Shown: positions 1 to 6,954 of the stretch, one piece after another | How the letters are laid out: the number at the start of each line of letters is the position of its first letter | Numbering within the stretch: the stretch's first letter is position 1 | Origin: Caldisericota bacterium | GTDB taxonomy: Bacteria > Caldisericota > Caldisericia > Cryosericales > Cryosericaceae | NCBI GenBank assembly: GCA_026390245.1 | Contig: JAPLGI010000108.1 | Coordinates: 1 to 10,525 of the forward strand | Reading direction: 5' to 3' | DNA: 10,525 nt | The notes under the pieces: model-generated | Databases searched by the model: none | What the model was told of the DNA's origin: nothing | The model's input: only the letters and a program-made list of their open reading frames with translations | Made by a program: the position numbers and the translations under genes

Positions 1-131
1 TCACGTTTGGCGCCGTAGGCGCTCTCCGCATCATCCACGTGCGTCATCTTCCTGCGCCGTACATCCTGAACAAGCAGCATGACGGTCAGAACAGTCGGGA
101 CTCCGATGACAAGTGCTAGATACCAGGCCAT
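1..131 (-). CDS. Small membrane protein, N-terminal part only (unrecognised)
   Basis: The reading frame starts at ATG 131-129 and runs without a stop to the window edge, giving 43 residues. A GGAGG ribosome binding site lies five bases upstream of the ATG, which makes the start convincing. Residues 2-21 are hydrophobic (AWYLALVIGVPTVLTVMLLV) and form one probable membrane segment or uncleaved anchor. A basic stretch follows (VRRRK), then an acidic, polar segment. This arrangement predicts an N-out, C-in single-pass protein, or the first helix of a longer one. I do not recognise the family, and the rest of the gene is outside the window. It is divergent from the large secreted-protein gene at 904, with about 770 non-coding bases between them, so there is no reason to link their functions. 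Confidence 0.6.
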   Translation of the reverse strand, partial: MAWYLALVIGVPTVLTVMLLVQDVRRRKMTHVDDAESAYGAKR

Positions 132-161
132 GGTTGCCTCCACGTGTATTCTACCATGTCG

Positions 162-180
162 ACGTTAACGTATTGTTAAC
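162..180. promoter_or_regulatory. Paired GTTAAC palindromes upstream of the minus-strand gene
   Basis: Two copies of the self-complementary hexamer GTTAAC lie at 164-169 and 175-180, 11 bp apart, about one helical turn. The first sits inside a 10-bp perfect palindrome, ACGTTAACGT (162-171). On the minus strand a TAGAAT box (-10-like) lies between this element and the GGAGG site of the gene starting at 131. The pair is therefore placed where an operator or promoter element of that gene would be. The best -35-like match (TTAACA) is about 20 bp from the -10 box, which is too far to be convincing. A dimer-binding operator is an inference from symmetry and position only. Confidence 0.3.
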
Positions 181-753
181 CCATGCGGAAAGGGGGACAC
201 CGCGACTTGTTCTGCGCCTAGCGGCGTTTCCGTCAATTGTCGTGGCGCAGACCCATCCATGTTCCCGATGCGCGTCGTCCAGCAATCACACCGAATTCGA
301 CCGTCACTTATGAGATTCTTGAGTCACAGTCTCCATGGGCACAAATTGAACCTAATCTTTGGCAATTGACAATCGGTTTCCGCAATGGAACCCCGTTTTT
401 GGTAATTGAACCAGGATGGCTATGATGCCAGTCACGGACTGGCTAATCTGCCACTCTGACCGTACGAGCATCCACGATTACAGAGAAGTAGCGTGAGTGG
501 CGAATCGCAGGACGAAAAGTGCTGGTATTGGGAACCCCTACGGAATGATGCGGTTTTTCAGCTCCGATATACCAGTACTTTCTTGTCTGACTCCACCAGC
601 AGATTGGGGTCCGGCCGTTTCGCGTAGAAGATGATGCGCTCATTCCGTCGCACAATGCATTGCGCCAGCGTTTGCGGGATTTCTCGCATGTTCAACCAGA
701 ATCACTCTCGGGCGGAATGAAGTACTGACGTCCCGACTCTTCTCTATTGCAGG
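181..753. other. Long non-coding region with inverted and direct repeats, no gene
   Basis: I find no credible gene here; short open frames lack ribosome binding sites and recognisable protein sequence. Visible structure: an 8-bp inverted repeat TCTGCGCC (211-218) / GGCGCAGA (244-251) with a 25-base loop; the four-copy 20-bp array at 344-412, listed separately; and a perfect 7-bp hairpin GCCAGTC-ACG-GACTGGC (427-443). From about 445 to 720 the plus strand can be read in one frame with a few scattered stops, which could be a decayed coding sequence, but I recognise no family in it. The region is more AT-rich around 344-412 than its surroundings. It may be a relic of a mobile element inserted between two divergent genes, but no transposase domain is visible. 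Confidence 0.5.
344..412 (+). repeat. Four short direct repeats at an exact 20-bp period
   Basis: AATTGAACC begins at 344 and 404, AATGGAACC at 384, and a shorter variant AATTGACAA at 364. The four starts are exactly 20 bp apart. The bases just before copies 2, 3 and 4 are also related (TTTGGC, TTTCCGC, TTTTGGT), so the true repeat is a degenerate 20-mer of the form AATTGAACC-n-TTTGGC. The phasing, close to two DNA turns, puts every copy on the same face of the helix, as in protein-binding arrays. Two readings are possible. One is an end of an IS21-type element, since that family is known to carry several internal repeats at its termini that bind the transposase. The other is an operator or iteron-like array. 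No istA or istB coding sequence is next to it. Confidence 0.6.
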
Positions 754-783
754 CTGTCACATGCCCGACCGGCACGTTATACT
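754..783 (+). promoter_or_regulatory. Likely promoter of the secreted propeller protein gene
   Basis: A TATACT -10 box lies at 778-783, with CTGTCA (4 of 6 matches to TTGACA) at 754-759 and an 18-bp spacer. Transcription would begin near 790 and give a leader of about 115 bases before the ATG at 904. The -10 box is a strong match and the -35 box is modest. It is the best promoter-like pair in the region upstream of the gene. Confidence 0.5.
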
Positions 784-857
784 AATGGTGGAGAGAAGGT
801 TCTCCGTTGCGTGCCGCACCGATACGGCGCGCTGACGGCGTTGGTGACCAGGTTGCA

Positions 858-895
858 TTCCAACGCCCTTGTTGAAAGAACGCACGCGTTGGAGG
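858..895 (+). promoter_or_regulatory. Leader hairpin overlapping the ribosome binding site
   Basis: TCCAACGC (859-866) is exactly complementary to GCGTTGGA (886-893), giving an 8-bp stem with a 19-base loop; one further G-U pair is possible (858/894). The 3' arm contains the first three bases of the GGAGG ribosome binding site (891-895) of the gene starting at 904. If it forms in the mRNA it would partly hide that site. A competing smaller pairing, GTTG (852-855) with CAAC (861-864), would free it. The pairing is visible in the sequence; any regulatory role is an inference. Confidence 0.35.
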
Positions 896-903
896 CATGT
901 ACC

Positions 904-3576
904 ATGACAACAACCAAGGCACGAAATTACTCGCTTGCTGCGACCATAATGGTTCTAACTCTGTGTCTCTCCCTGAGCCTCTCAGGTGTTCTGGTTCACA
1001 CTGCTGTTGTAAAAGCGGCAGATGCCAACGCCTGGAAACAGCTTCCGATGTATGATGGCGGCGTCTCTATCCTTGCCGTTGATCCCGTCCATTCTTCCAC
1101 CCTCTACGCTACCACGGCAGGAGGCTTGTTCCGCTCCAAAGACAGCGGCGCCACCTGGACCGCCATTAACGGCAAGTTCTCCACCACGCCCAGCGCTCTG
1201 GGCAACACTTCTGATTTCAGCAATATGTCCTGTTTTGCCATCAACCCGAAATCCCCCTCTACGATGTTTGTCGGCACCAATGAAGGCGTGTTTCGTACTG
1301 CTGACGGAGGCACCACCTGGACAGCGTGCGGCACCATTCCTGCTCAGTCAACTCAACCGGGCGTCACTTCCATTGCCATAGATCCCCTCACTCCAACCAC
1401 CCTGTACGTCAGCACCAATGGATATGGCGCCTTCCGCTCTGCCGACAACGGTGGATCATGGAAGGACATAAACTCTGAGCTGACAAGAAACCAAATATGC
1501 TGGCAGATTGCTGTCGACCCAAAGACGCCGACCACGGTGTACGCCGTAACCCAATCCTATGTGTGCCGTTCCATGAATAGCGGCACGACCTGGAAAGCGG
1601 TAGGCAAAGACTTTACTCTGGCATCGGCTACCTATCTTGCCATCGCCCCGCTGACTCCAACCACCCTGTATGTGATTGGCTATGTAGACAGGTTCACCAA
1701 GCATGTCATCCTGAGAAGTGTAGACGGCGGCGCTACCTGGAAGGCATTGAGCCTCCTTGTTGACAGTACTGCTAACGTCCAGCTCGTTGTTGGTTCTAAA
1801 ACCTCTTCTACTCTGTATGCCAGAATCAGCAATAGCATCTCCCTATCAACAAGCATCTCCGTATCAACAAACAGAGGCGACACGTGGAAGACGATAAGTA
1901 CCGGTCTTGCCAATAGGACGGTCAATTCTCTTGCCGTTGATCCGAAGCTTTCCACAACGTTGTATGCCGGCACGAGTTCCGGGCTCTTCCGCTCCACCAA
2001 TAGCGGCGGCTGGGCGAAGGTAAACTTCCCGGTTGCTTTCACCGGCGGGAAGGTCGTAGGGGAGATGATCGTCGACCCGAAGACATCCACCACCATGTAT
2101 CAGAATTGCGTCAATGGCGTTCTCTATTCCCACGATAGCGGCATGACATGGCACACGGCGAGCGCAACGTCAACCATTGGTTCTGTCAACCATATCGCCA
2201 TCGACCCGAAGACTCCCACTATTCTCTATGCGTGCACTGCAAAAGAAGTCTTCCGATCAAACAACAGCGGGTCAACGTGGACGAAGAAAACAACGTTCAA
2301 GACCGTCTATGAGATTCTGCGCATCATCGTTGACCCGGTCACTCCGGCAACCTTGTATGTCTATGTTGACGGTGCAGATGCCGCCGGCGGTGTCTACCGT
2401 TCCAAGGACAGCGGCGACCACTGGACTGCCATAAACAACGGCTTCGACCACAAATACCGATTTTCGTCTTTGACCATCAATCCTGTCATCCATACGACGC
2501 TGTATCTCAGTGATGGCTCCTTCTATCATTCAACAGACAGCGGTGACCACTGGACTGCGATGGCCATCAAGATGGGACCGGAAGGCTGGGACGGCGTTGT
2601 CGCACTGGCTATCAATCCAGCAAATCCTTCGATCATGTACGCAGCCTGCACCTACACCCACTATCAGCAGACACTGTGCCGAATCCTGCGTTCCACCGAC
2701 GGTGGCAGCACGTGGACTATAGCGCTTGAAGCCGGCGATGCACTTCTTGGCATAGACCTCTACGCCATTGTCCTTGACCCCGCAACGCCCACGACCGTCT
2801 ACGCTGCCGGCGATACCGGTGTCATCCGCTCGACGGACGGCGGGGCCAATTGGACGGACACCGGTCTTCATCAAGGGGTTACGTCCCTTGTCGTTAACCC
2901 GGCTACGGCTACTTTATATGCCTGCACTTGGCACGGCGTGTTCAGCTACAACACGTCCTCATCCCATACCTTGACAGCCGTGACATCCCCTTCTGCGGGA
3001 GGGTCCGTCGTCAGGTCCCCCGATGCGGTTTCCTACACAGCCGGAACAGCGGCCACTCTCACCGTCACTCCTGCCACCGGCTATTCCTTCACCGGATGGT
3101 CAGGCGACCTGTCTGGCACGAAGAATCCCGAAACCATCACGATGAACCCGGACAAGACAGTCACAGCCTCCTTCGTCATGAACCCTGGAAGCACAATGAA
3201 GCTGACGATCGGGAGCAAGATGATCTCGGTAGACGGAAAGCAAGTTCCAATCGACGCGAGCCCCGACATCTTCAGCTCACGCACCTTCATCCCCATACGG
3301 ATAGTCACTGAGGTCTTTGGGGGAAGCATCGCCTGGGACGCGGCGGAGCAGAAGGTCACTATTGTGAGGAACGGTACGACGCTGAACCTGTGGATCGGAA
3401 AGAGCCTTGCCGAGATAGACGGTAAGTCGGTCAGCATCGACACCAATCCCGCTGTTGTACCGGTCATCTCTTACGGGAGGACTCTCCTACCTCTCCGTTT
3501 CGTCTCGGAGTCGCTTGGGCTGGACATTCAATGGGATGGGACCGCGCACACGATCACGATAACACGGAAGTCATAG
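904..3576 (+). CDS. Secreted Asp-box/BNR propeller protein with InlB-like and copper-amine-oxidase-N-like C-terminus
   Basis: The protein is 890 residues long. ATG 904 was chosen because GGAGG (891-895) precedes it by eight bases and the product then starts with a typical signal peptide: basic start, hydrophobic core at about 11-33, and a likely cleavage site near VKAADA. The in-frame GTG at 811 has no such support. Residues about 54-684 hold 14 tandem units of roughly 45 residues with the pattern V..IAVDP..PTTLYA.T..GVFRS.D. Thirteen of them end in an Asp-box (SxDxGxTW). This is the sortilin/BNR/exo-alpha-sialidase-like beta-propeller pattern. Residues about 688-760 resemble the bacterial InlB B-repeat (TLTVTPATGYSFTGWSGDLS, then a TASF end). 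Residues 765-890 contain two copies of the copper-amine-oxidase N-terminal module (SVDGKQV...RTFIPIRIVTEVFGG and EIDGKSV...RTLLPLRFVSESLG). The C-terminal module is usually found on extracellular proteins of anaerobes, and I infer a cell-envelope or surface-binding role. No sialidase catalytic residues can be assigned, so an enzyme activity should not be assumed. It is a single-gene unit. Confidence 0.88.
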   Translation: MTTTKARNYSLAATIMVLTLCLSLSLSGVLVHTAVVKAADANAWKQLPMYDGGVSILAVDPVHSSTLYATTAGGLFRSKDSGATWTAINGKFSTTPSALGNTSDFSNMSCFAINPKSPSTMFVGTNEGVFRTADGGTTWTACGTIPAQSTQPGVTSIAIDPLTPTTLYVSTNGYGAFRSADNGGSWKDINSELTRNQICWQIAVDPKTPTTVYAVTQSYVCRSMNSGTTWKAVGKDFTLASATYLAIAPLTPTTLYVIGYVDRFTKHVILRSVDGGATWKALSLLVDSTANVQLVVGSKTSSTLYARISNSISLSTSISVSTNRGDTWKTISTGLANRTVNSLAVDPKLSTTLYAGTSSGLFRSTNSGGWAKVNFPVAFTGGKVVGEMIVDPKTSTTMYQNCVNGVLYSHDSGMTWHTASATSTIGSVNHIAIDPKTPTILYACTAKEVFRSNNSGSTWTKKTTFKTVYEILRIIVDPVTPATLYVYVDGADAAGGVYRSKDSGDHWTAINNGFDHKYRFSSLTINPVIHTTLYLSDGSFYHSTDSGDHWTAMAIKMGPEGWDGVVALAINPANPSIMYAACTYTHYQQTLCRILRSTDGGSTWTIALEAGDALLGIDLYAIVLDPATPTTVYAAGDTGVIRSTDGGANWTDTGLHQGVTSLVVNPATATLYACTWHGVFSYNTSSSHTLTAVTSPSAGGSVVRSPDAVSYTAGTAATLTVTPATGYSFTGWSGDLSGTKNPETITMNPDKTVTASFVMNPGSTMKLTIGSKMISVDGKQVPIDASPDIFSSRTFIPIRIVTEVFGGSIAWDAAEQKVTIVRNGTTLNLWIGKSLAEIDGKSVSIDTNPAVVPVISYGRTLLPLRFVSESLGLDIQWDGTAHTITITRKS

Positions 3577-3592
3577 GATAGAAGGAGAGCCA

Positions 3593-3632
3593 AACCCCCG
3601 GTCAGGATCACTGATCGGGGGTTCAGTTTTCT
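3593..3632 (+). terminator. Intrinsic terminator after the propeller protein gene
   Basis: AACCCCCGGTCA (3593-3604) pairs with TGATCGGGGGTT (3612-3623) to form a 12-bp stem with one G-U pair and a 7-base loop. A short T-rich tract (TTTTCT, 3627-3632) follows three bases later. It begins 17 bases after the TAG stop at 3574-3576. The GC-rich stem with a U-rich tail is the standard factor-independent form. It also separates this gene from the convergent minus-strand phosphoesterases. Confidence 0.85.
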
Positions 3633-3717
3633 CAGTGCCACGAGAATTCATTGAGAGCACAATTCGACGAAGTTCCTTTGTTGAGAAGATAATAGCCGTG
3701 ATGCAACGCTGGCTATC

Positions 3718-4590
3718 CTACTGTGTCTTGAGCGTGAAGACAGTGACCTCGGGAGGACAGAAGAGCCGTACTGGCAGGACACTCATGCCAAGTCCCTGGC
3801 TGACGTAGAGAGGGATGCCGTCGACCTCGTACAGGCCACGCACGAACGGAGAGCCTTCCAGAGCGGCGGTCAGGCGGTCACCCCACACAGGAAGCCTCGC
3901 CTGACCTCCATGCGTGTGGCCGGTCAGTACCAGAGAGGCATGCCCCGATGCCACAATGCTGGTCGCGTCGTCTGGACAGTGTTCCAGCACGATCGCCTGC
4001 TCACCTGCTGCAAGACCGGAGAACCCCGCTTCGACATCCATGTGGTGGCTGTAGGAATCGTCCAGTCCTACAATAGTGAGGCCGGTCCCGCCCGAACGAC
4101 GGCTGATCCGCGTCGACTCGTTCTCCAGGACAACGAAGCCTGCTTGCCGGATCTGGTCCAGGAACGGCCCCATGGCCTGGCCATCATCGAAGCGCCAGTG
4201 TTCATGATTCCCAGGGACATAGACGACAGGAACACCCGCTGCCTCACAAAGCTGCTTCGCCCACGCCACAACGACAGGAATACTGGAACGCCTGTCGGCG
4301 ACGTCTCCCGTGACAACAACAAGATCAGGGTGTTCCGTGCGGACCGTATCGATGGCACGCCATGAGGCCGGGGACGGGTATCCCAAGTGGGCGTCGCTCA
4401 GCTGTATGACAGTCCCTCCGTCCCACTCGCCGGGCAACCCGGCAACCGTTACCTCGATACGGTGGACGAGAAGCATGTGCGGCTCGACGACCACAGCGTC
4501 CAGCAACAGCGCAGCGACCAGGGACAGCACCCAGAACAGGCGCCTGTGTCTGTGGCGCGTCACCGATGCGACAATTCGTCCGGCCTGCAT
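3718..4590 (-). CDS. Calcineurin-like metallophosphoesterase, YkuE/YaeI type (second of a pair)
   Basis: The product has 290 residues from ATG 4590. A basic start (RHRHRR, 12-17) and a hydrophobic segment (about 18-36) predict an N-terminal membrane anchor. The calcineurin-like fold follows, with the two-metal motifs in order: LSDAHLG (D66, H68), GDVAD (D96), GNHE (N128, H129), an LEHCPD histidine (H204) and GHTHGG (H225, H227). All the usual metal ligands and the GNH histidine are present, so it should be an active hydrolase. Relatives include B. subtilis YkuE and E. coli YaeI, membrane- or wall-associated phosphoesterases; the latter cleaves phospholipids in vitro. The substrate here is unknown. 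The gene overlaps the 3' end of its upstream paralogue by 31 bases. An in-frame GTG at 4563-4561 forms a GTGA overlap with that gene's stop and could be the true, translationally coupled start; neither start has a strong ribosome binding site. Confidence 0.85.
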   Translation of the reverse strand: MQAGRIVASVTRHRHRRLFWVLSLVAALLLDAVVVEPHMLLVHRIEVTVAGLPGEWDGGTVIQLSDAHLGYPSPASWRAIDTVRTEHPDLVVVTGDVADRRSSIPVVVAWAKQLCEAAGVPVVYVPGNHEHWRFDDGQAMGPFLDQIRQAGFVVLENESTRISRRSGGTGLTIVGLDDSYSHHMDVEAGFSGLAAGEQAIVLEHCPDDATSIVASGHASLVLTGHTHGGQARLPVWGDRLTAALEGSPFVRGLYEVDGIPLYVSQGLGMSVLPVRLFCPPEVTVFTLKTQ

Positions 4591-5432
4591 GACTTGACGG
4601 TGATGAACGTCAGTTCAGGCCTGCACAGGAACCGCACGGGAAGGTGGCTCGTGCCCATCCCGGCGTTGACGTAGAAGAACGTGTCGCCCAACTTGTACAA
4701 CCCTTGCGCGAAGCGCGTGCCATATCGCGAAGGGACCCGCAAGGCACCGATGAATGGCAGGCGGACCTGGCCTCCATGGGTGTGGCCTGCGAGGACCAGC
4801 CGCGCGGCAGGGCGCTGCGCCAGTTCTTCGAACACCTCGGGAGCATGGGTCAACACCAGAGCGAATGCGCTGTCAGGGACTCCCTCGAAGCTGGCATCCA
4901 GGTCGGCATGCCCGAAGTACGGGTCGTCAGTGCCGACCAGCCACATGCGGTCGCCATGTCGACGCAGGACAAGGTTCTGATTTGCCAGGACTCGAACGCC
5001 GGTCTCGGCCTGCAGACGTTTGTGCCAAGCCGCAATACTCTGTCTGGTCGGAAAGGCCCGATGGTCCCAGTTGCCGGGTACGACGATCACCGGCACTCTC
5101 GCGGCAGCGCGCAGCTGACTCAGGAAAGAAATGCAGGCCGACGTCTCCTCCGGACGATCCACCAAGTCGCCCGTAATGGCAACCAAGTCAGGATGCTCTC
5201 TCCCGATGACGTCGATTGCCGTGCGATAGGCACGTGAGACACCGTGGAGGTGCAGGTCCGACAACTGTGCGATCTTGAGGCCGTCGAATCCGGCCGGCAG
5301 GTGGGAACACAGAACCTCCAGCCGGGAAACGCCCAGCTGAAACGGCTCCAGCAGGAAGCCGTCGACAAAGGCTGCACCCGCGAATGTGCCGAACGCAATT
5401 CCCATTGCATGTACTGTCACTGCTCTGTTCAC
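4560..5432 (-). CDS. Calcineurin-like metallophosphoesterase, YkuE/YaeI type, with GNW variant motif
   Basis: The product has 290 residues and starts at GTG 5432-5430, with GGAG nine bases upstream and a promoter further upstream (5475-5503). Residues about 4-27 are hydrophobic and could anchor the protein in the membrane; there is no twin-arginine motif. Motifs in order are LSDLHLHG (D59, H61), GDLVD (D89), GNWDH (N121, W122), LTHAPE (H196) and GHTHGG (H217, H219). In most calcineurin-like enzymes the third motif is GNH[DE], whose histidine acts as a proton donor; here a tryptophan replaces it. I recall similar GNW variants in some bacterial relatives, so this may be a known branch rather than damage. 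It is the same length as the downstream gene and alignable along its whole length, which points to tandem duplication. Activity and substrate are unknown. Confidence 0.85.
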   Translation of the reverse strand: MNRAVTVHAMGIAFGTFAGAAFVDGFLLEPFQLGVSRLEVLCSHLPAGFDGLKIAQLSDLHLHGVSRAYRTAIDVIGREHPDLVAITGDLVDRPEETSACISFLSQLRAAARVPVIVVPGNWDHRAFPTRQSIAAWHKRLQAETGVRVLANQNLVLRRHGDRMWLVGTDDPYFGHADLDASFEGVPDSAFALVLTHAPEVFEELAQRPAARLVLAGHTHGGQVRLPFIGALRVPSRYGTRFAQGLYKLGDTFFYVNAGMGTSHLPVRFLCRPELTFITVKSCRPDELSHR

Positions 5433-5474
5433 GTGTTTTCACTCCGCTGGCCCTGATTTAAACGCAACACCGCG

Positions 5475-5503
5475 AGTATAGCGGCACAACAGTCAAGAGG
5501 CAA
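5475..5503 (-). promoter_or_regulatory. Promoter of the phosphoesterase pair
   Basis: Read on the minus strand, TTGCCT (5503-5498) and TATACT (5480-5475) are separated by exactly 17 bases, a near-consensus sigma-70-type pair. Transcription would start around 5468, giving a leader of about 35 bases before GTG 5432. A second TTGACT (5496-5491) is too close to the -10 box to pair with it. Confidence 0.7.
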
Positions 5504-5523
5504 CGGTGGAGAGTGAATACCAT

Positions 5524-5549
5524 GATGGCGGCGCGTTGGCGCCGCCATC
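5524..5549 (-). terminator. Perfect 11-bp hairpin after the CoA-transferase gene
   Basis: GATGGCGGCGC (5524-5534) and GCGCCGCCATC (5539-5549) are exact complements around a 4-base loop (GTTG). The hairpin lies 55 bases beyond the TAA/TAG-side end of the CoA-transferase gene and just before the phosphoesterase promoter, where the operon's transcript should stop. There is no run of U after the stem on either strand, so it is not a textbook intrinsic terminator. It could be a weak terminator, an mRNA-end stabiliser, or part of a factor-dependent stop. Confidence 0.5.
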
Positions 5550-5604
5550 TTCGTACGGGAGGAGGGGTGACAATATCGCCCCCTTCCCTGCTGGTCCCGG
5601 CGTG

Positions 5605-6903
5605 TCAGAGCACGTCGAGCTTCTTCGCTTCCTGGGACAGGCTCTCTCTGAACTTCGGATGTGCGATGGCGATGAGGGCCAGCGCCCGTTCGCGCACGCT
5701 CTTGCCCTTCAGGTGCGCTACCCCATACTCTGTGACGATACAATCAGTATCCTGTCGGGGCACCGAGACGAAACTGCCAGGACTCAGCATCGATACGATG
5801 GTTGATATCTCATCGTCCTTCACGGATGACCGCAGCGCGATGATGCCTTTTCCTCCCCGCGACAAGGTAGCACCACGGTGCATATCGAGCTGGCCACCGG
5901 TGCCCGTGTAGTGCCGATATCCAATGGACTCGCTGCACACCTGTCCTGTCAGGTCCACCTGAAGCGACGTGTTGATGCTCACCATGTGGTCGTTCTGGGC
6001 GACGACGTACGGGTCGTTCACGTAGTGGCCTCTGAGAAGTTCGACACCAGCGTTCTCATTGATGAAGTCGTAGAGTCTGTCTCCACCCATGGCGAAAGTG
6101 CCTACGATCTTGCCCTTGTGAAGCGTTTTCTGGGTGTTGTCGATGACTCCTGCCTTGACCAGGTCGACGATGCCTTCGGTGATCATCTCCGTATGGATCC
6201 CAAGGTGCTTCTTGCCCGACAGGAACTTCATAATGGCGTTCGGGATGCCCCCGATGCCGATCTGGAGTGTTGCTCCGTCCTCGATGAGCCCTGCGATGTT
6301 CTCACCTATGCGCTGCTCGACATCCGTCGCCTGAGTGACCGGGATCGTCAGGAGTGGCGCATTGTTCTGTACCAGCAGGTCCACGTTGTCGACGTGTACC
6401 TGCGTATCCCCGAACGTCCTGGGCAGGTTCTCGTTGATCTCCAATATGACAAGGTCCGCGTGTTCGATCATGTCCTGCTCGTAGACAAGAGACAGAGACA
6501 GCGACATGAATCCGTGACTGTCAGGTGGCGTAGCCGTCCCCACAAACACGTTGATCGGTTCCGCCTCGATCTTCTCCCGTCCAGCGTTGTGCAGATTGTT
6601 GGGGATGAACGAGATGAGTCCCTTCTTGTAGAGCTCACGTTCTCCGTTGCCGAAGTACCAGCTCTCCATCCTGAATGGGGCATCGGCGTCGGCTCCGACG
6701 TCGGCCAGAAACGGGTAGTCCTTGAGCAGAAGGCAGGAAATGACCTTCACGTTCCGCACGCGATCCCGGATACCATGGAGTGCCGAGAGGAACCCCTGCG
6801 GCTGCGCCGCCGCCATTCCCACGACAACCGTGTCATTCGACGATATCCTGCCAAGCACCTCGTCCATCGAGACAAGCTTCTTCATCCAGGATTCCTGCTC
6901 CAT
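5605..6903 (-). CDS. Acetyl-CoA hydrolase/transferase family CoA-transferase
   Basis: The product has 432 residues. The frame is open upstream to 6945, but ATG 6903 is preceded by GGAGG five bases away and matches the family's usual length; ATG 6885 is a weaker alternative. The protein resembles the 4-hydroxybutyrate/butyrate:acetyl-CoA CoA-transferase group: GIGGIPNA at 216-223 (CoA-binding glycine loop), HTEM at 237-240 with E239 as the probable catalytic glutamate that carries CoA, and GGQLDMHRGA...GGKGIIAL at about 336-356 in the C-terminal half. These enzymes move CoA from acetyl-CoA to a short carboxylic acid. It is a cytoplasmic enzyme and the last gene of the operon, 51 bases after the dehydrogenase gene. 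It probably activates the acid that the upstream permeases import. Hydrolase activity, or propionyl-, butyryl- or hydroxyacyl- specificity, cannot be decided from sequence. Confidence 0.85.
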   Translation of the reverse strand: MEQESWMKKLVSMDEVLGRISSNDTVVVGMAAAQPQGFLSALHGIRDRVRNVKVISCLLLKDYPFLADVGADADAPFRMESWYFGNGERELYKKGLISFIPNNLHNAGREKIEAEPINVFVGTATPPDSHGFMSLSLSLVYEQDMIEHADLVILEINENLPRTFGDTQVHVDNVDLLVQNNAPLLTIPVTQATDVEQRIGENIAGLIEDGATLQIGIGGIPNAIMKFLSGKKHLGIHTEMITEGIVDLVKAGVIDNTQKTLHKGKIVGTFAMGGDRLYDFINENAGVELLRGHYVNDPYVVAQNDHMVSINTSLQVDLTGQVCSESIGYRHYTGTGGQLDMHRGATLSRGGKGIIALRSSVKDDEISTIVSMLSPGSFVSVPRQDTDCIVTEYGVAHLKGKSVRERALALIAIAHPKFRESLSQEAKKLDVL

Positions 6904-6954
6904 CGGTCCCTCCATTGAGTTCATCCTGCCCGGTGTCTCAAGCAACAGCCAAGT

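Noticed and set aside
113..425. Two small plus-strand open frames (66 and 62 codons)
   Set aside because: Neither has a ribosome binding site or recognisable sequence; the second runs through the phased repeat array, whose 20-bp period does not keep the reading frame.
811..903. GTG at 811 as the start of the propeller protein
   Set aside because: The 31 extra residues would precede a typical signal peptide, and the GGAGG site at 891-895 clearly serves ATG 904.
904..3576. Sialidase annotation on the basis of Asp-boxes
   Set aside because: Asp-boxes are structural and occur in many propellers; the sialidase arginine triad and FRIP motif cannot be identified.
3692..3716. Short inverted repeat ATAGCC/GGCTAT as a terminator for the phosphoesterase operon
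   Set aside because: The stem is only six AT-rich pairs around a 13-base loop with no U-run, and its 3' part adjoins the coding end; too weak to call.
5878..6918. Long plus-strand open frame (346 codons)
   Set aside because: It lies antisense to the CoA-transferase gene, has no ribosome binding site and no recognisable domain; it is a by-product of GC-rich codon use.
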